DNA from: CAZJYI01 sp964550025
GTDB lineage: Bacteria > Verrucomicrobiota > Kiritimatiellia > UBA8416 > CAYOBW01
Assembly (NCBI GenBank): GCA_964550025.1
Contig: CAZJYI010000044.1
Coordinates: 11,556-75,555 of the forward strand
Direction of reading: 5' to 3'
DNA length: 64,000 nucleotides
The translations under genes and the position numbers were made by a program. The notes below the pieces were generated by a model that saw only the letters and a list, made by a program, of their open reading frames with translations, was not told the origin of the DNA and did no database searches. Within the stretch, counting starts at the first letter, position 1. Each line of letters starts with the position of its first letter. Shown in pieces: positions 52,984-62,300 of the stretch.

Positions 52984-54240
52984 CTATTCCCTGATCTGAC
53001 CCTTGCCGAAAACAACATACTTGTACGTTGTCAGTTCCTCAAGCCCCATCGGCCCCCGCGCATGCAACTTGTCCGTACTGATACCGATCTCGGCCCCCAT
53101 GCCGAATTCGCCGCCGTCGGTGAACCGCGTCGAGGCGTTCACGTATACCGTTGCGGAGTCGACACTCTTGGTAAAGACCTTGGATGCCGCCTCGGACTCC
53201 GTCACGATGGCATCGGAATGGCCGGAGCCGTACCTGTTCACATGGTTGACGGCCTCCTGCAGCGAGGCGACGACGCGCACGGCCAGCGTCAGATCCAGGT
53301 ACTCCTCGTACCAGTCGTCCTCGGTGGCTTCCTTCATGTCACCCACGACGCTGCAGGCAACGGAGTCTCCCCGCAACTCAACGTCGCGCTCTCTCAGTCG
53401 CGCGACAAGCGTCGGCAGAAAGTCACCTGCCACGGCCTCGTGTACGAGGAGCGTCTCCATCGCGTTGCAGACGCCCGGCCGCTGACACTTTGCGTTTTCC
53501 GCAACACTGAGCGCCATGGCCATGTCCGCCGACTCGTCAACGTAGACGTGGCAGACACCCTTGTAGTGCTTGATGACCGGAACGCGGGCGAGGTCGGTGA
53601 CCGTTCGGATCAGGTTCTCGCCGCCACGGGGGATCACCAGGTCAACGCGCCCTTCCATTTGGACCAGTTCTCGCACAGCATCCCGATCGGTCGTAGGCAC
53701 GAGCTGAATCGCGTGCTCCGGCAGTCCGTGACGCTTGCCGCCATCGGTCAGCAGGGCGGCGATCTTGCGGTTCGAATACAACGCTTCCTTGCCGCCACGC
53801 AGGATCACGGCATTCGATGTCTTGAAGCACAGGCCCGCGGTGTCCGCCGTTACATTCGGCCGGGATTCGTAGATGATCGCAATGACACCGATCGGCACGC
53901 GGCGCTTGATGATTTCGAGGCCGTTGGGACGGATCCAACGGCTGATTCTCGACCCGATGGGGTCCTTCAGACCGGCCACCGTACGCAGGCCCTTGACCAT
54001 TCCGACGAGCCGGTCTTCGGTCAGAAGCAGCCGGTCGAGCATGGCCCCCGACAGCCCGGCCTGCTCGGCCTCATGCATGTCCTTTGCGTTCGCCTCGAAG
54101 ACCTCTTCCTTGCGCTTCTCGAGCTCATCGGCCATGGCTTGCAGAATCGTGTTCTTCTTGCGCGTATTCAGGCCCAGGAGTTCCCGCGAAGCCGTCACGG
54201 CGTTCTCGCCCATGGCTATCATCTCGTCGTGCAGGCTCAT
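52984..54240 (-). CDS. proA: Glutamate-5-semialdehyde dehydrogenase
   Basis: A 418-residue aldehyde-dehydrogenase-fold enzyme, second step of proline synthesis. The active-site Cys lies in NAKCQRPGVCNAMET, a typical ProA motif, and CHVYVDESADM and IVTESEAASKVFTK also fit the family. GGGAGGT lies about 10 bp before the ATG. It follows proB by about 75 bp in the same direction, giving a proB-proA pair. No proC is in the window. Confidence 0.96.
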   Translation of the reverse strand: MSLHDEMIAMGENAVTASRELLGLNTRKKNTILQAMADELEKRKEEVFEANAKDMHEAEQAGLSGAMLDRLLLTEDRLVGMVKGLRTVAGLKDPIGSRISRWIRPNGLEIIKRRVPIGVIAIIYESRPNVTADTAGLCFKTSNAVILRGGKEALYSNRKIAALLTDGGKRHGLPEHAIQLVPTTDRDAVRELVQMEGRVDLVIPRGGENLIRTVTDLARVPVIKHYKGVCHVYVDESADMAMALSVAENAKCQRPGVCNAMETLLVHEAVAGDFLPTLVARLRERDVELRGDSVACSVVGDMKEATEDDWYEEYLDLTLAVRVVASLQEAVNHVNRYGSGHSDAIVTESEAASKVFTKSVDSATVYVNASTRFTDGGEFGMGAEIGISTDKLHARGPMGLEELTTYKYVVFGKGQIRE

Positions 54241-54315
54241 TTCGGTTTCTACCTCCCGGCTGCTGTGGTGAGACTCTCCCGCGAAACTGGGATCCCGGTC
54301 TGATTTCTCCGGCGG

Positions 54316-55134
54316 TCAGAGACCGGAAGCCAGGATCAGCGTTCCCACGTCCTCGCAGTTCATGATGCGTGTCACCACGTCGGCCTGTCGGCCGTTGGCA
54401 ATGACAACCGAGCAACCCGTCCTGGAGACGTCGTGGGCCGCCTTCAACTTTGTGGCCATGCCACCCTTGGATATCCCCTCATCGTGTGCCGTCACGTGTT
54501 GGTATGTCTTTTTGGAAATCGCTTCGATGTACGGCATGCGCCTGCTCCGGCCGGACGCGTCGCGGCCGCGGACTCCGTCGACCGTGGTCAACATGACAAG
54601 GAGATCGGCACGAATGAGCTTCACCACGAGCGAGGCGAGGAAGTCATTGTCACCCAACGCCAGGTCGGCGCGAATTTCCTCGTCGGCTACGACATCGTTC
54701 TCGTTGATGATGGGAATCACGTCGTGGCGCATCAGGTTCTCCATCGTGCGCCGGGCATTGGTGAGGCGGATCTTGTGCTGGAAATCGTGGTGGGTCAGGA
54801 GAACCTGGCCGACCTTGCAGCCTCGGTCGGAAAAGAGTGCATCGTAACGGGTCATGAGGCGCAACTGCCCGACCGCGGCGGCCATCTGCAGGTCCGGCAG
54901 GCCGGACGGACGGTTGGACATTCCCAGCGCCTCCATGCCCGCACCCACGGCCCCCGAAGTCACGATGGCCAATTCGCGACCATCCCGGTGGAGCCGGGCC
55001 AGCTCCCGCGTCAACACCCTCATCCGCCGCACATCGGGCCGGCCGCTCTTTTGAACGAGAACCCGGCTGCCAATCTTGACGACGACTCGCCGTACGTCGG
55101 CGAGGACCTCCCGATACCGTAGCGACTTCTTCAT
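54316..55134 (-). CDS. proB: Glutamate 5-kinase without PUA domain
   Basis: A 272-residue amino-acid kinase, first step of proline synthesis. VVKIGSRVLVQ, VTSGAVGAGMEALG, INENDVVADEEI and GISKGGMATKLKAA are family motifs. The usual C-terminal PUA domain (about 100 residues in E. coli ProB) is missing, since the frame stops right after the kinase domain. PUA-less forms occur in several phyla and may differ in proline feedback. It is divergent from the ilv genes. Confidence 0.94.
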   Translation of the reverse strand: MKKSLRYREVLADVRRVVVKIGSRVLVQKSGRPDVRRMRVLTRELARLHRDGRELAIVTSGAVGAGMEALGMSNRPSGLPDLQMAAAVGQLRLMTRYDALFSDRGCKVGQVLLTHHDFQHKIRLTNARRTMENLMRHDVIPIINENDVVADEEIRADLALGDNDFLASLVVKLIRADLLVMLTTVDGVRGRDASGRSRRMPYIEAISKKTYQHVTAHDEGISKGGMATKLKAAHDVSRTGCSVVIANGRQADVVTRIMNCEDVGTLILASGL

Positions 55135-55692
55135 ACGAGGTGAGCTAATCTACTCGAATCGTGTGACGCACTACAAGTCATGTTTTCACGAGGCGATGGC
55201 AAGCGCACGGCGGTAGTTCTTTGGACGCGGGAGCGGTGGCACGCGCCCCTCGGGGAATCGAAAACGGCCGTCTTCTCCCATAGGGGGCAGCGGCCTCGAC
55301 GCGCTTCCCCGAACCGGGAGGCTGGAGGTGGCGGCCTCGACGCCCGCCGATGGCAGGGCGAAGGGCCATGTGATGCCGTGGCGCGGCATTGCAGCAAGAA
55401 CGCACTGTACAGAAACGCCCACAAAGATCGGAAGGCAATTTACCGCCGCCACACACCGAAAACAAGACACCCGCCAAAGACACGCCGAGATCTTTTGCAA
55501 TCAAAACGCAATTTTCAAAGACCCGCGCAAAACACTATGTCATCTTATGTGAAAAACATCCTCTTTTTGACTTGAACAACACATCGCATGAATGTCACAG
55601 TTTCGGCAGGTTAGATTTGCGGGGTCCCGAACCCCGCCGGATGTCCGGGTAATGTGCAGGCATTGCCCAGGCACAGAATGGAGAAAGCACGA
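55135..55692 (+). other. Divergent region between proB and ilvB, with possible leader
   Basis: The left two thirds (55180-55420) is GC-rich and has nothing I recognise. A 12-codon frame at 55537-55575 (MSSYVKNILFLT) contains Val, Ile and two Leu codons. It is followed by a hairpin GCGGGGT-cccga-ACCCCGC at 55619-55637, before ilvB. This could be an attenuation leader, but no U-run terminator and no clear alternative pairing are visible. No confident promoter was found. Confidence 0.4.
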
Positions 55693-57420
55693 ATGAGTAC
55701 GCGGAGCATGAGCGGCGCTCAGGCCCTGATCAAGTGCCTTGAGAACGAGGGCGTGGAGTACATTTTTGGCCTCTCCGGCGGGGCGGCGCTTCCGATCTAC
55801 GATGCACTGGTCAACTCGAGCATCAAGCTGATCCTGGTCAGGCACGAGCAGGGAGCCACCCACATGGCGGACGGGTACGCCCGCGCCACGGGAAAACCCG
55901 GCGTCGTGCTCGTTACGAGCGGGCCGGGAGCAACGAACACCATAACGGGACTGATGACGGCCCACATGGATTCGATCCCGATCGTGGTCCTCACCGGTCA
56001 GACAATCACGTCCATGTTGGGAAAGGACGCTTTCCAGGAAGCCGACGTGTTCGACATCTGCATGCCGGTGGTGAAGCACAGCTACCTGGTCAAGCAGACG
56101 GGCGACATACCGCGCATCACCAGGGAGGCGTTTCACATCGCCGCCACGGGGCGCCCGGGGCCCGTGCTGATCGATATACCCAAGGATGTCAGCTCGGGGC
56201 AGTTCGAGGGCGACCTCTATCCCGACATGGACCTGCCTGGATACGTCTGCGACACGCCCGAGGTCGACCCGAAGACCACCGCGGCCGTCGCTGAAGCCCT
56301 CAGCAAGTCGCACAAGCCCGTCATTCTCGCGGGACACGGTGTGCTGATTTCGGGCGGTCACGAGGCCCTGCTGAAACTGGCGGAAACGCTGCAGGCCCCG
56401 GTCACGACAACGCTGCTGGGCAAGGGGGCATTCCCGGAATCCCACCCCCTCAGTCTGGGCATGCTGGGAATGCACGGTACGGCCTATGCGAACAAGGCCA
56501 TCGTGGAGTGCGATCTCGTCATGTCGGTCGGGTCCCGTTTCGACGACAGGATCATCGGCAGCCTGGACACGTTCTGCCGGGACGCGACCCGCATCCACGT
56601 GGACATCGACAAGGCCGAGTTCGGCAGGATGATCAAGTGCGACCTGTACTGCAGGGCAGACGCGCGCGAATTCCTGGTGGAGCTCGCGCAGCACGTCGCG
56701 GAGCTCAACACGTCCAAGTGGCTCGGCACCCTCAATCAGTACAAGCGGCGCTATCCCCTCTCCTACCGCAAGCGCGGCGGGCTCAAGATGCAGCACATAC
56801 TGGATAAGCTCAACCAGCTCACCGACGGGAAAGCCATCGTCGCCACGGACGTGGGCCAGCACCAGATGTGGGCCGCGCAGTTCCTGAAGACGGAGCGGCC
56901 GAACACGTGGCTGAGCTCCGGCGGCGCCGGTACGATGGGCTTCGGTTTTCCGGCCGGCATCGGCGCGCAGCTCGGCTGTCCCGACGAGACCGTCTGGGTC
57001 GTGGCGGGTGACGGCGGGTTCCAGATGACCATGTGCGAACTGGCCACGGCGTGCATCAACAAGCTCCCCGTCAAAGTCCTGGTCATGAACAACCGCTACC
57101 TCGGGATGGTGCGCCAGTGGCAGACGCTCTTCTTCGACGACCGCCGAAGCGGCGTCGACCTGGAAGGCAGCCCGGACTTCGCCAAGCTGGCGGAAACGTA
57201 CGAAGGCGCCAAGGGCCTGACCCTGAAACGCGCGGGAGACATCGACAAGGTCCTGAACCGCGCCATGGAGCACACGGGCGGCCCCTGCATTATCAACTGC
57301 ATCGTCGAGAAGACGGAAAACGTCTTCCCCATGGTGCCGGCCGGACAACCGCTGGAGAAGATGCTCATCAAGGAACCCAAACCCGACCAGAAGCTCGAGA
57401 AGCCCACGGGGTCTACTTGA
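55693..57420 (+). CDS. ilvB: Acetolactate synthase, large (catalytic) subunit
   Basis: A 575-residue thiamine-diphosphate enzyme, first common step of branched-chain amino acid synthesis. VEYIFGLSGGAALPIYD with the catalytic Glu in RHEQGATHMADG, TSGPGATNTITG, and the cofactor motif AGDGGFQMTMCELATA ending in NNRYLGMVRQWQ are present. ATG 55693 is preferred; ATG 55678 is in frame 15 bp upstream. The C-terminus is slightly extended and Lys-rich. The small subunit follows after 30 bp. Confidence 0.96.
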   Translation: MSTRSMSGAQALIKCLENEGVEYIFGLSGGAALPIYDALVNSSIKLILVRHEQGATHMADGYARATGKPGVVLVTSGPGATNTITGLMTAHMDSIPIVVLTGQTITSMLGKDAFQEADVFDICMPVVKHSYLVKQTGDIPRITREAFHIAATGRPGPVLIDIPKDVSSGQFEGDLYPDMDLPGYVCDTPEVDPKTTAAVAEALSKSHKPVILAGHGVLISGGHEALLKLAETLQAPVTTTLLGKGAFPESHPLSLGMLGMHGTAYANKAIVECDLVMSVGSRFDDRIIGSLDTFCRDATRIHVDIDKAEFGRMIKCDLYCRADAREFLVELAQHVAELNTSKWLGTLNQYKRRYPLSYRKRGGLKMQHILDKLNQLTDGKAIVATDVGQHQMWAAQFLKTERPNTWLSSGGAGTMGFGFPAGIGAQLGCPDETVWVVAGDGGFQMTMCELATACINKLPVKVLVMNNRYLGMVRQWQTLFFDDRRSGVDLEGSPDFAKLAETYEGAKGLTLKRAGDIDKVLNRAMEHTGGPCIINCIVEKTENVFPMVPAGQPLEKMLIKEPKPDQKLEKPTGST

Positions 57421-57450
57421 GGACTTGACCATAGGGAAAGGCATTGGACA

Positions 57451-57966
57451 ATGAACACTGAAACCCTGGGATCAGACAAACGCACACATACCCTGAGCGT
57501 CTACGTCGCCAACAAGCCCGGTGTTCTGGCGCGCGTCGCGCAGGTTTTCGCCCGTAGGGGATACAACATCGACTCGCTGGTCGTTTCGCCGTCCATGGAC
57601 GGTCGCTATTCGCGGATGACCATAGCCGCCATCGGTTCGCGGGAAGGTCTCCAGCAGATCATTGAACAGGTGGGCAAGCTGGTTGATGTGCTGCACTGCA
57701 CGGATCACGACTACGAGGAATCCGTTGTGCGCGAGCTCGCCTTGATCAAGATTGCCGTGACCGCCGCCCAGCGCACCGAGGCCCTGCAGGTCTGCGAGCA
57801 CTTCGGCTGCAAGACCGTTGACCTCACGGAGACGTCAATGATCGTGATGGCGACCGGCCACTCCGAGAAGATCGACGCCTGTGTCAACATGCTCAACAAG
57901 TTCAAGATCGTCGAACTGGTCCGCACCGGCAAGGTCGTCATGGCCCGCGGCGACCAGGAAACGTGA
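57451..57966 (+). CDS. ilvN: Acetolactate synthase, small (regulatory) subunit
   Basis: A 171-residue regulatory subunit. The N-terminal ACT domain has VYVANKPGVLARVAQVFARR and GYNIDSLVV, the valine-binding region. The C-terminal ALS_ss domain has RELALIKIAV and LVRTGKVVMARG. It activates IlvB and gives feedback by branched-chain amino acids. It forms an operon with ilvB. The next gene starts close to its stop, but that gene's product is a secreted esterase. Confidence 0.95.
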   Translation: MNTETLGSDKRTHTLSVYVANKPGVLARVAQVFARRGYNIDSLVVSPSMDGRYSRMTIAAIGSREGLQQIIEQVGKLVDVLHCTDHDYEESVVRELALIKIAVTAAQRTEALQVCEHFGCKTVDLTETSMIVMATGHSEKIDACVNMLNKFKIVELVRTGKVVMARGDQET

Positions 57967-57989
57967 TACCCGGTGCCACGGAGCAAACC

Positions 57990-59063
57990 ATGAGACCGCA
58001 GCCCATCCGCATCTGCATCGCGCTGACCACCCTGCTCGCGCTGCCCGCCGCCGGGCAGGGAGTGAAGACGGAGACTTACAAGACGGTCGGCGAGAGAAAG
58101 CTGCAGATCCACGTCCACACCCCGCCCGACTGGACGCCCCAGGACAAGCGCCCGGCAATCGTGTTCTTCTTCGGCGGCGGATGGACGGGCGGAAGTGTGA
58201 AGCAATTCCTGCCGCAGGCGGAATACCTGGCATCACGCGGACTGGTCGCCGCGCGGGCCGACTACCGCGTCAAGAGCCGCGACGGGGTAACGCCGGACGC
58301 ATGCGTGGAAGACGCGCGCAGCGCCGTGCGGTGGCTGCGCGCCAACGCGGCCCGGCTGGGGATCGACCCGGAGAAGCTGATCGCGTCGGGCGGGTCCGCG
58401 GGCGGGCATCTGGCGGCCTGCACCATGATCCCCAAGAGCGTCGAGGCCGAGGGCGATGACCTCGCCGTCACGACCGTGCCGCGGGCGATGGTCCTCTTCA
58501 ACCCCGTACTCAGCTTCGAACACGAGAAGATCATCACGCGGCTGGGCGACCGGAAGAACCTGGCGCGCAAGATCTCGCCCACCGCCCACCTGGACAAGAC
58601 CACCCCCCCCGCCCTGATCCTCTTTGGAACCAACGACCGTCTCAAGGCCTTTGGCGACGCCTACTGGGAGAAGGCGGAGGAGCTTGGCGTTCGCGCCGAC
58701 AAGTTCATCGCGGAAGGACAGGGACACGGTTTCTTCAACCGTTCGCCCTGGCGCGAAAAGACGCTCATTGCCGTGGACGAGTTCCTCGCCTCCCTGGGAC
58801 TGCTGGAAGGAGCGCCGACGGTCCAGGTGCCGGAATCGGAGAGGAAGGGCGGCGGGCAGCGCGGCCAAAGCCGGCCCCGTACCCGCGACGAGTTGATGAA
58901 ACGCTGGCGGGCCATGGACACCAACGGTGACGGCCGCCTCTCGCGCGACGAGACTGCAGGCGCCTTAAAACGCAACTTCGACCGCGTCGACTCCGACGGC
59001 AACAAAGCTATCGACGAGGCGGAGATCGAGGCCCTGGCGGAGCGATTGGCGCGAGAGAGGTGA
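57990..59063 (+). CDS. Secreted alpha/beta-hydrolase with C-terminal EF-hand pair
   Basis: A 357-residue exported esterase-like enzyme. A signal peptide (IRICIALTTLLALPAAGQG) leads to an alpha/beta-hydrolase domain (about residues 30-260) with oxyanion motif FFFGGGWTGGS, nucleophile elbow IASGGSAGGHLAA, acid region FGTNDRLKAFG and His GQGHGFF. A Gly/Arg linker is followed by two EF-hands (DTNGDGRLSRDE and DSDGNKAIDEAE). This layout is common in PVC bacteria and suggests calcium-dependent attachment or stability outside the inner membrane. ATG 57990 is preferred to an upstream GTG. The substrate is unknown, possibly an acetylated glycan or short ester. Confidence 0.87.
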   Translation: MRPQPIRICIALTTLLALPAAGQGVKTETYKTVGERKLQIHVHTPPDWTPQDKRPAIVFFFGGGWTGGSVKQFLPQAEYLASRGLVAARADYRVKSRDGVTPDACVEDARSAVRWLRANAARLGIDPEKLIASGGSAGGHLAACTMIPKSVEAEGDDLAVTTVPRAMVLFNPVLSFEHEKIITRLGDRKNLARKISPTAHLDKTTPPALILFGTNDRLKAFGDAYWEKAEELGVRADKFIAEGQGHGFFNRSPWREKTLIAVDEFLASLGLLEGAPTVQVPESERKGGGQRGQSRPRTRDELMKRWRAMDTNGDGRLSRDETAGALKRNFDRVDSDGNKAIDEAEIEALAERLARER

Positions 59064-59350
59064 TCCCTCGCGGGAGGAGGGAAGAGGCCGTGTCACCCAT
59101 CTTCCCGAGACGACGCGGGGCCTCGACCGGCTGCCCGTAGCGGAACGCGCCAAGCGTTCCGATCCCGCGTGCGAAGTCGGAAGACTTGGCGTCTTCCGCT
59201 ACCTAGTCGCTGCTGCGAAAAGCCAGTAGCCCGTCCGCCACAGGCGGAAACGCGGGCTTCCCTCCGACATCACGTTTGCGCGCCGGCCTCGGCCCGCTTC
59301 CGTCCGCCACTGGCGGAGGGCTACTTGAGAACGTACGCCACCTCCCTTCG
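59064..59350. repeat. Convergent intergenic region with palindromic elements
   Basis: It holds a 66-bp element (59137-59202) bounded by GTAGCGGAA and TTCCGCTAC. Inside are two hairpins with complementary loops: GGAACGC-gccaa-GCGTTCC and GGAAGAC-ttggc-GTCTTCC. Two more hairpins of the form TCCGCC-nnn-GGCGGA lie at 59234-59248 and 59303-59317. The same hairpin occurs at 62921-62935. No gene is supported. These could end transcription of both convergent genes. Confidence 0.8.
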
Positions 59351-62300
59351 TCATTCCCCCATACAGATCACACGTCCGTCGCGTGTGGTCATGTAGAGGC
59401 GGCTTCGGGCGGCGATCAGGCCGTCCCATGCGGGCGGCGCGTCGAGTTTGGTCTCGGAGAGCTTCTTGCCGTCCGCGGGCGAGACAGCCCACAGCAGACC
59501 GCCCTTGCGCCCTTCGAACGCGGCATAGGGGTCAGCCTTGTCGAGAACGTCGGGCGCGCCGGCGATGAAGAGCGCGTCCGGTGTCTTGACCATCGCCTGT
59601 ACGCGGACGGGCACCCATGTCTGCCATTTCGCCGGCTTGCTCCGCGTAAAACCGGTGCCCTTGTCTTTGTTGACCGCGGGCGTCGTCAGCCCCCAGCCGA
59701 TCGCCTTGTTCACCGTCGGCAGCCATTTGACCGGCTTGGGTTCTTTGCCGTCATAGAGCAGCGCTTCGTTGTCGTTGTCGTCCGCGAACAGCAGGTAACC
59801 GTCCGACGCCGGAAAGTACATCGGGCTGTGGCGATTGCGCCGGGTGAAGTACTTGATCGCGTAGGTCGTTGTCTCGTCCACCACCAACAATTGACCCGCC
59901 TTGGGCGCTTGGTTTGCGATGTAGAAACCGGGGAACCGTTCACCGTACATCCAGAAGGTCCGGTTCCAGCACGCGTCGTTAAGGAATCCGGCGGTTGTGA
60001 ACACGTGCCGCCCGAACTTGCGATCGCCCATATTCGTCAACCGCGTGGTCTCGATCTCCTTCAGCGTCTTGTCGAGCACAACCTGCTGGATGAACAGGTG
60101 CTCTCCGTCCGTGACGAGCACGTCGGCGAACGCGCCCGGCATGTCGAACGGCGCGCCGACCGTCTTGTGAACATCGGGGTACGGTCCTTCGACGCGTCCC
60201 TCGTGCAACACCTTTCCCGTTGCCGGGTCCAGCCCGTAGACGTAGATCCCGCCGTCGAGGTAGCTCGACCGTCCGGCGGCCGCGTAGGCCACGCCGTCCA
60301 GCACCAGCACGCTGCCCGCGACGGGCCAGGCAGATTCGAGCTGCCCGAACGATACCACGCGCCGTTCGACCGGCGCCGCGCGGAACCGCCATGCGAGCGC
60401 GCCGTCGGAACCGCGGAGACAGTATACCCATCCGTCCGCCGAACCGAAGAGAACCAGGCCGCCATGCACCGTCGGCGGGGAATTCACCCGCCCACCGGCG
60501 GTAAACTGCCACAGGGGTTTGCCGCCGGACGCGTCCAACGCGTGGACGGTGTGCATGTCCGTACTGGCCACATACAGTCTTCCACCTGCAACAACCGGCT
60601 GCGTCAAACGGCCGGCAAGCCTCGTCCCCCAGAGCTTCCCGACCTCGGCCGGAACGCGTGACGCCACCGAGCCAAGGCGCCTGGCGTCGTGGCGAAAGGT
60701 CGGCCAGTCAGCGGCATTTGAAATCTGAGATCTGACATTTGAGATTCCCCCGTAAGCCGCCCCCTTCTCAAGACGCGCCCCGCCCACCGGGGCTTCGGCA
60801 CGGGGAGACTTCGGTGCCAGCGCATTGAGGCCGCACAGCTTGGCGCCCGCGTAGCAGAAACACTGATGGGGCGTCATGTATAGCAGGCCGTTCGCCGGCA
60901 TGAAACCGTACTTGCACGACGCCCGAAGCCAGTCGCATTTCATGTGGTCGTCGCCGGCGATGTCCATAAACTCCACGCCGCGCTTCGTGCTCATCACGTA
61001 GCGGTCCGTGGCCTTCCCTCGGTAGCAGCGAATGTGATGCCCGGGCGTAATCAGGCACTTCGGTATCTCGACCTTGCGCCTTACCTCGCCACTCTTGGGG
61101 TCGCGCCCGTTGCCCTGGTAGCTGTTCCACACGAGCCCGTCGGCTACGAAGAGGTCCGGCGGGTTGGAGCAGCCGCTCCTGCCGCCCTTGTCGCCCCAGA
61201 GCCGTTCACCCGTCTCGGCCGAGAATGCCTCGGTCTTTCCCGGCACGCAGATCAGCACGACACCGGCGGCGGCGAGCATCGTGTGGCCCGAGCCCCACGC
61301 GCTGGAGCGCGCCGTCTTGTTCGGCGTTCGCCACTGCTCCTTGCCGTTCTTCAGATTCAGGGCCACCAGCGCGTCGCCCGCGTGGTAGAACACGCGCTCC
61401 GCGTGCACGGCCAGTGTCATCGGCAGGACACGGCCGGGCGGCGTCCGCCACAGCCTGCGCCCCGTCGCCGCGTCTACGGCCACGATGGCGCTGTTGGCCA
61501 GCGTCGCCTTGCCGCCCTTCCCCTTGCCCTTCTTGCCGCCCTTCTTCGCCGCGTCTTTCGGCGTCGACTGACCCGCCTTCGCCGCCTCGCGTACCGCGAG
61601 GACCAGCACGCCGTCGGCGTGCAGCACTTCCTCGGTCCGCTCGGTGCCTTTGTAGGTACGCACGGTCTCACCGGTCGCGGCATCCAGCGCACTCAACGGG
61701 GCGTTGAATCCGAGCGTCACGTATACGTGCACCCCGCCGGCCACCAGGCGCCGCGGGACGGTCACGGGCGAGCGCGTCCGCTGACCCCGCGTAGAGGTCC
61801 AATCCTGCGCGCCCCACTCCGGCTTCCATTGCGGCCACCCCCAGTCCGGCAACTCGCGCCGCCACAGGCGCACGCCGTTGAACGCGTCGCGCGCGATGAT
61901 CGCCCAGCGCTCCGGCAATCGCGGATCCGTTATGCCCGTGATGCCCTCGTCCACGATGTAGAAGACGCGACCGCCGTCTGAAACCAGTGCAGGCATGGTC
62001 GAGTCGACCTCGTGGCTGCGGGCGTAGCGCGGGGCGGAGACCCACTGCATGCGCGCGGGCGGGCCGACGACGCCATCGCCGGCCACGGGATTGTTGCCGG
62101 CACTGTGCAGGTAGTGCGTCCAGGCATCGAGCTCCGGCGGCACGGGCTTGCGGAACACGGCCAGGTCCCCGCCAAGGCCGGAGGCCGGCGGATCGGACGG
62201 GCGCAGACCCGCTGCTGCGGGCTTCATCGCTTTGGGCAATACCGCCGCGCCGCCCGGCGCCAGTACGCGCGCGATTTCCCCGACCGGCACGCTGCACCCG

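Noticed and set aside
55180..55575. Open frame of 131 codons upstream of ilvB
   Set aside because: Composition is unlike the neighbouring genes, with no similarity and no Shine-Dalgarno. Several overlapping frames of similar length exist here.
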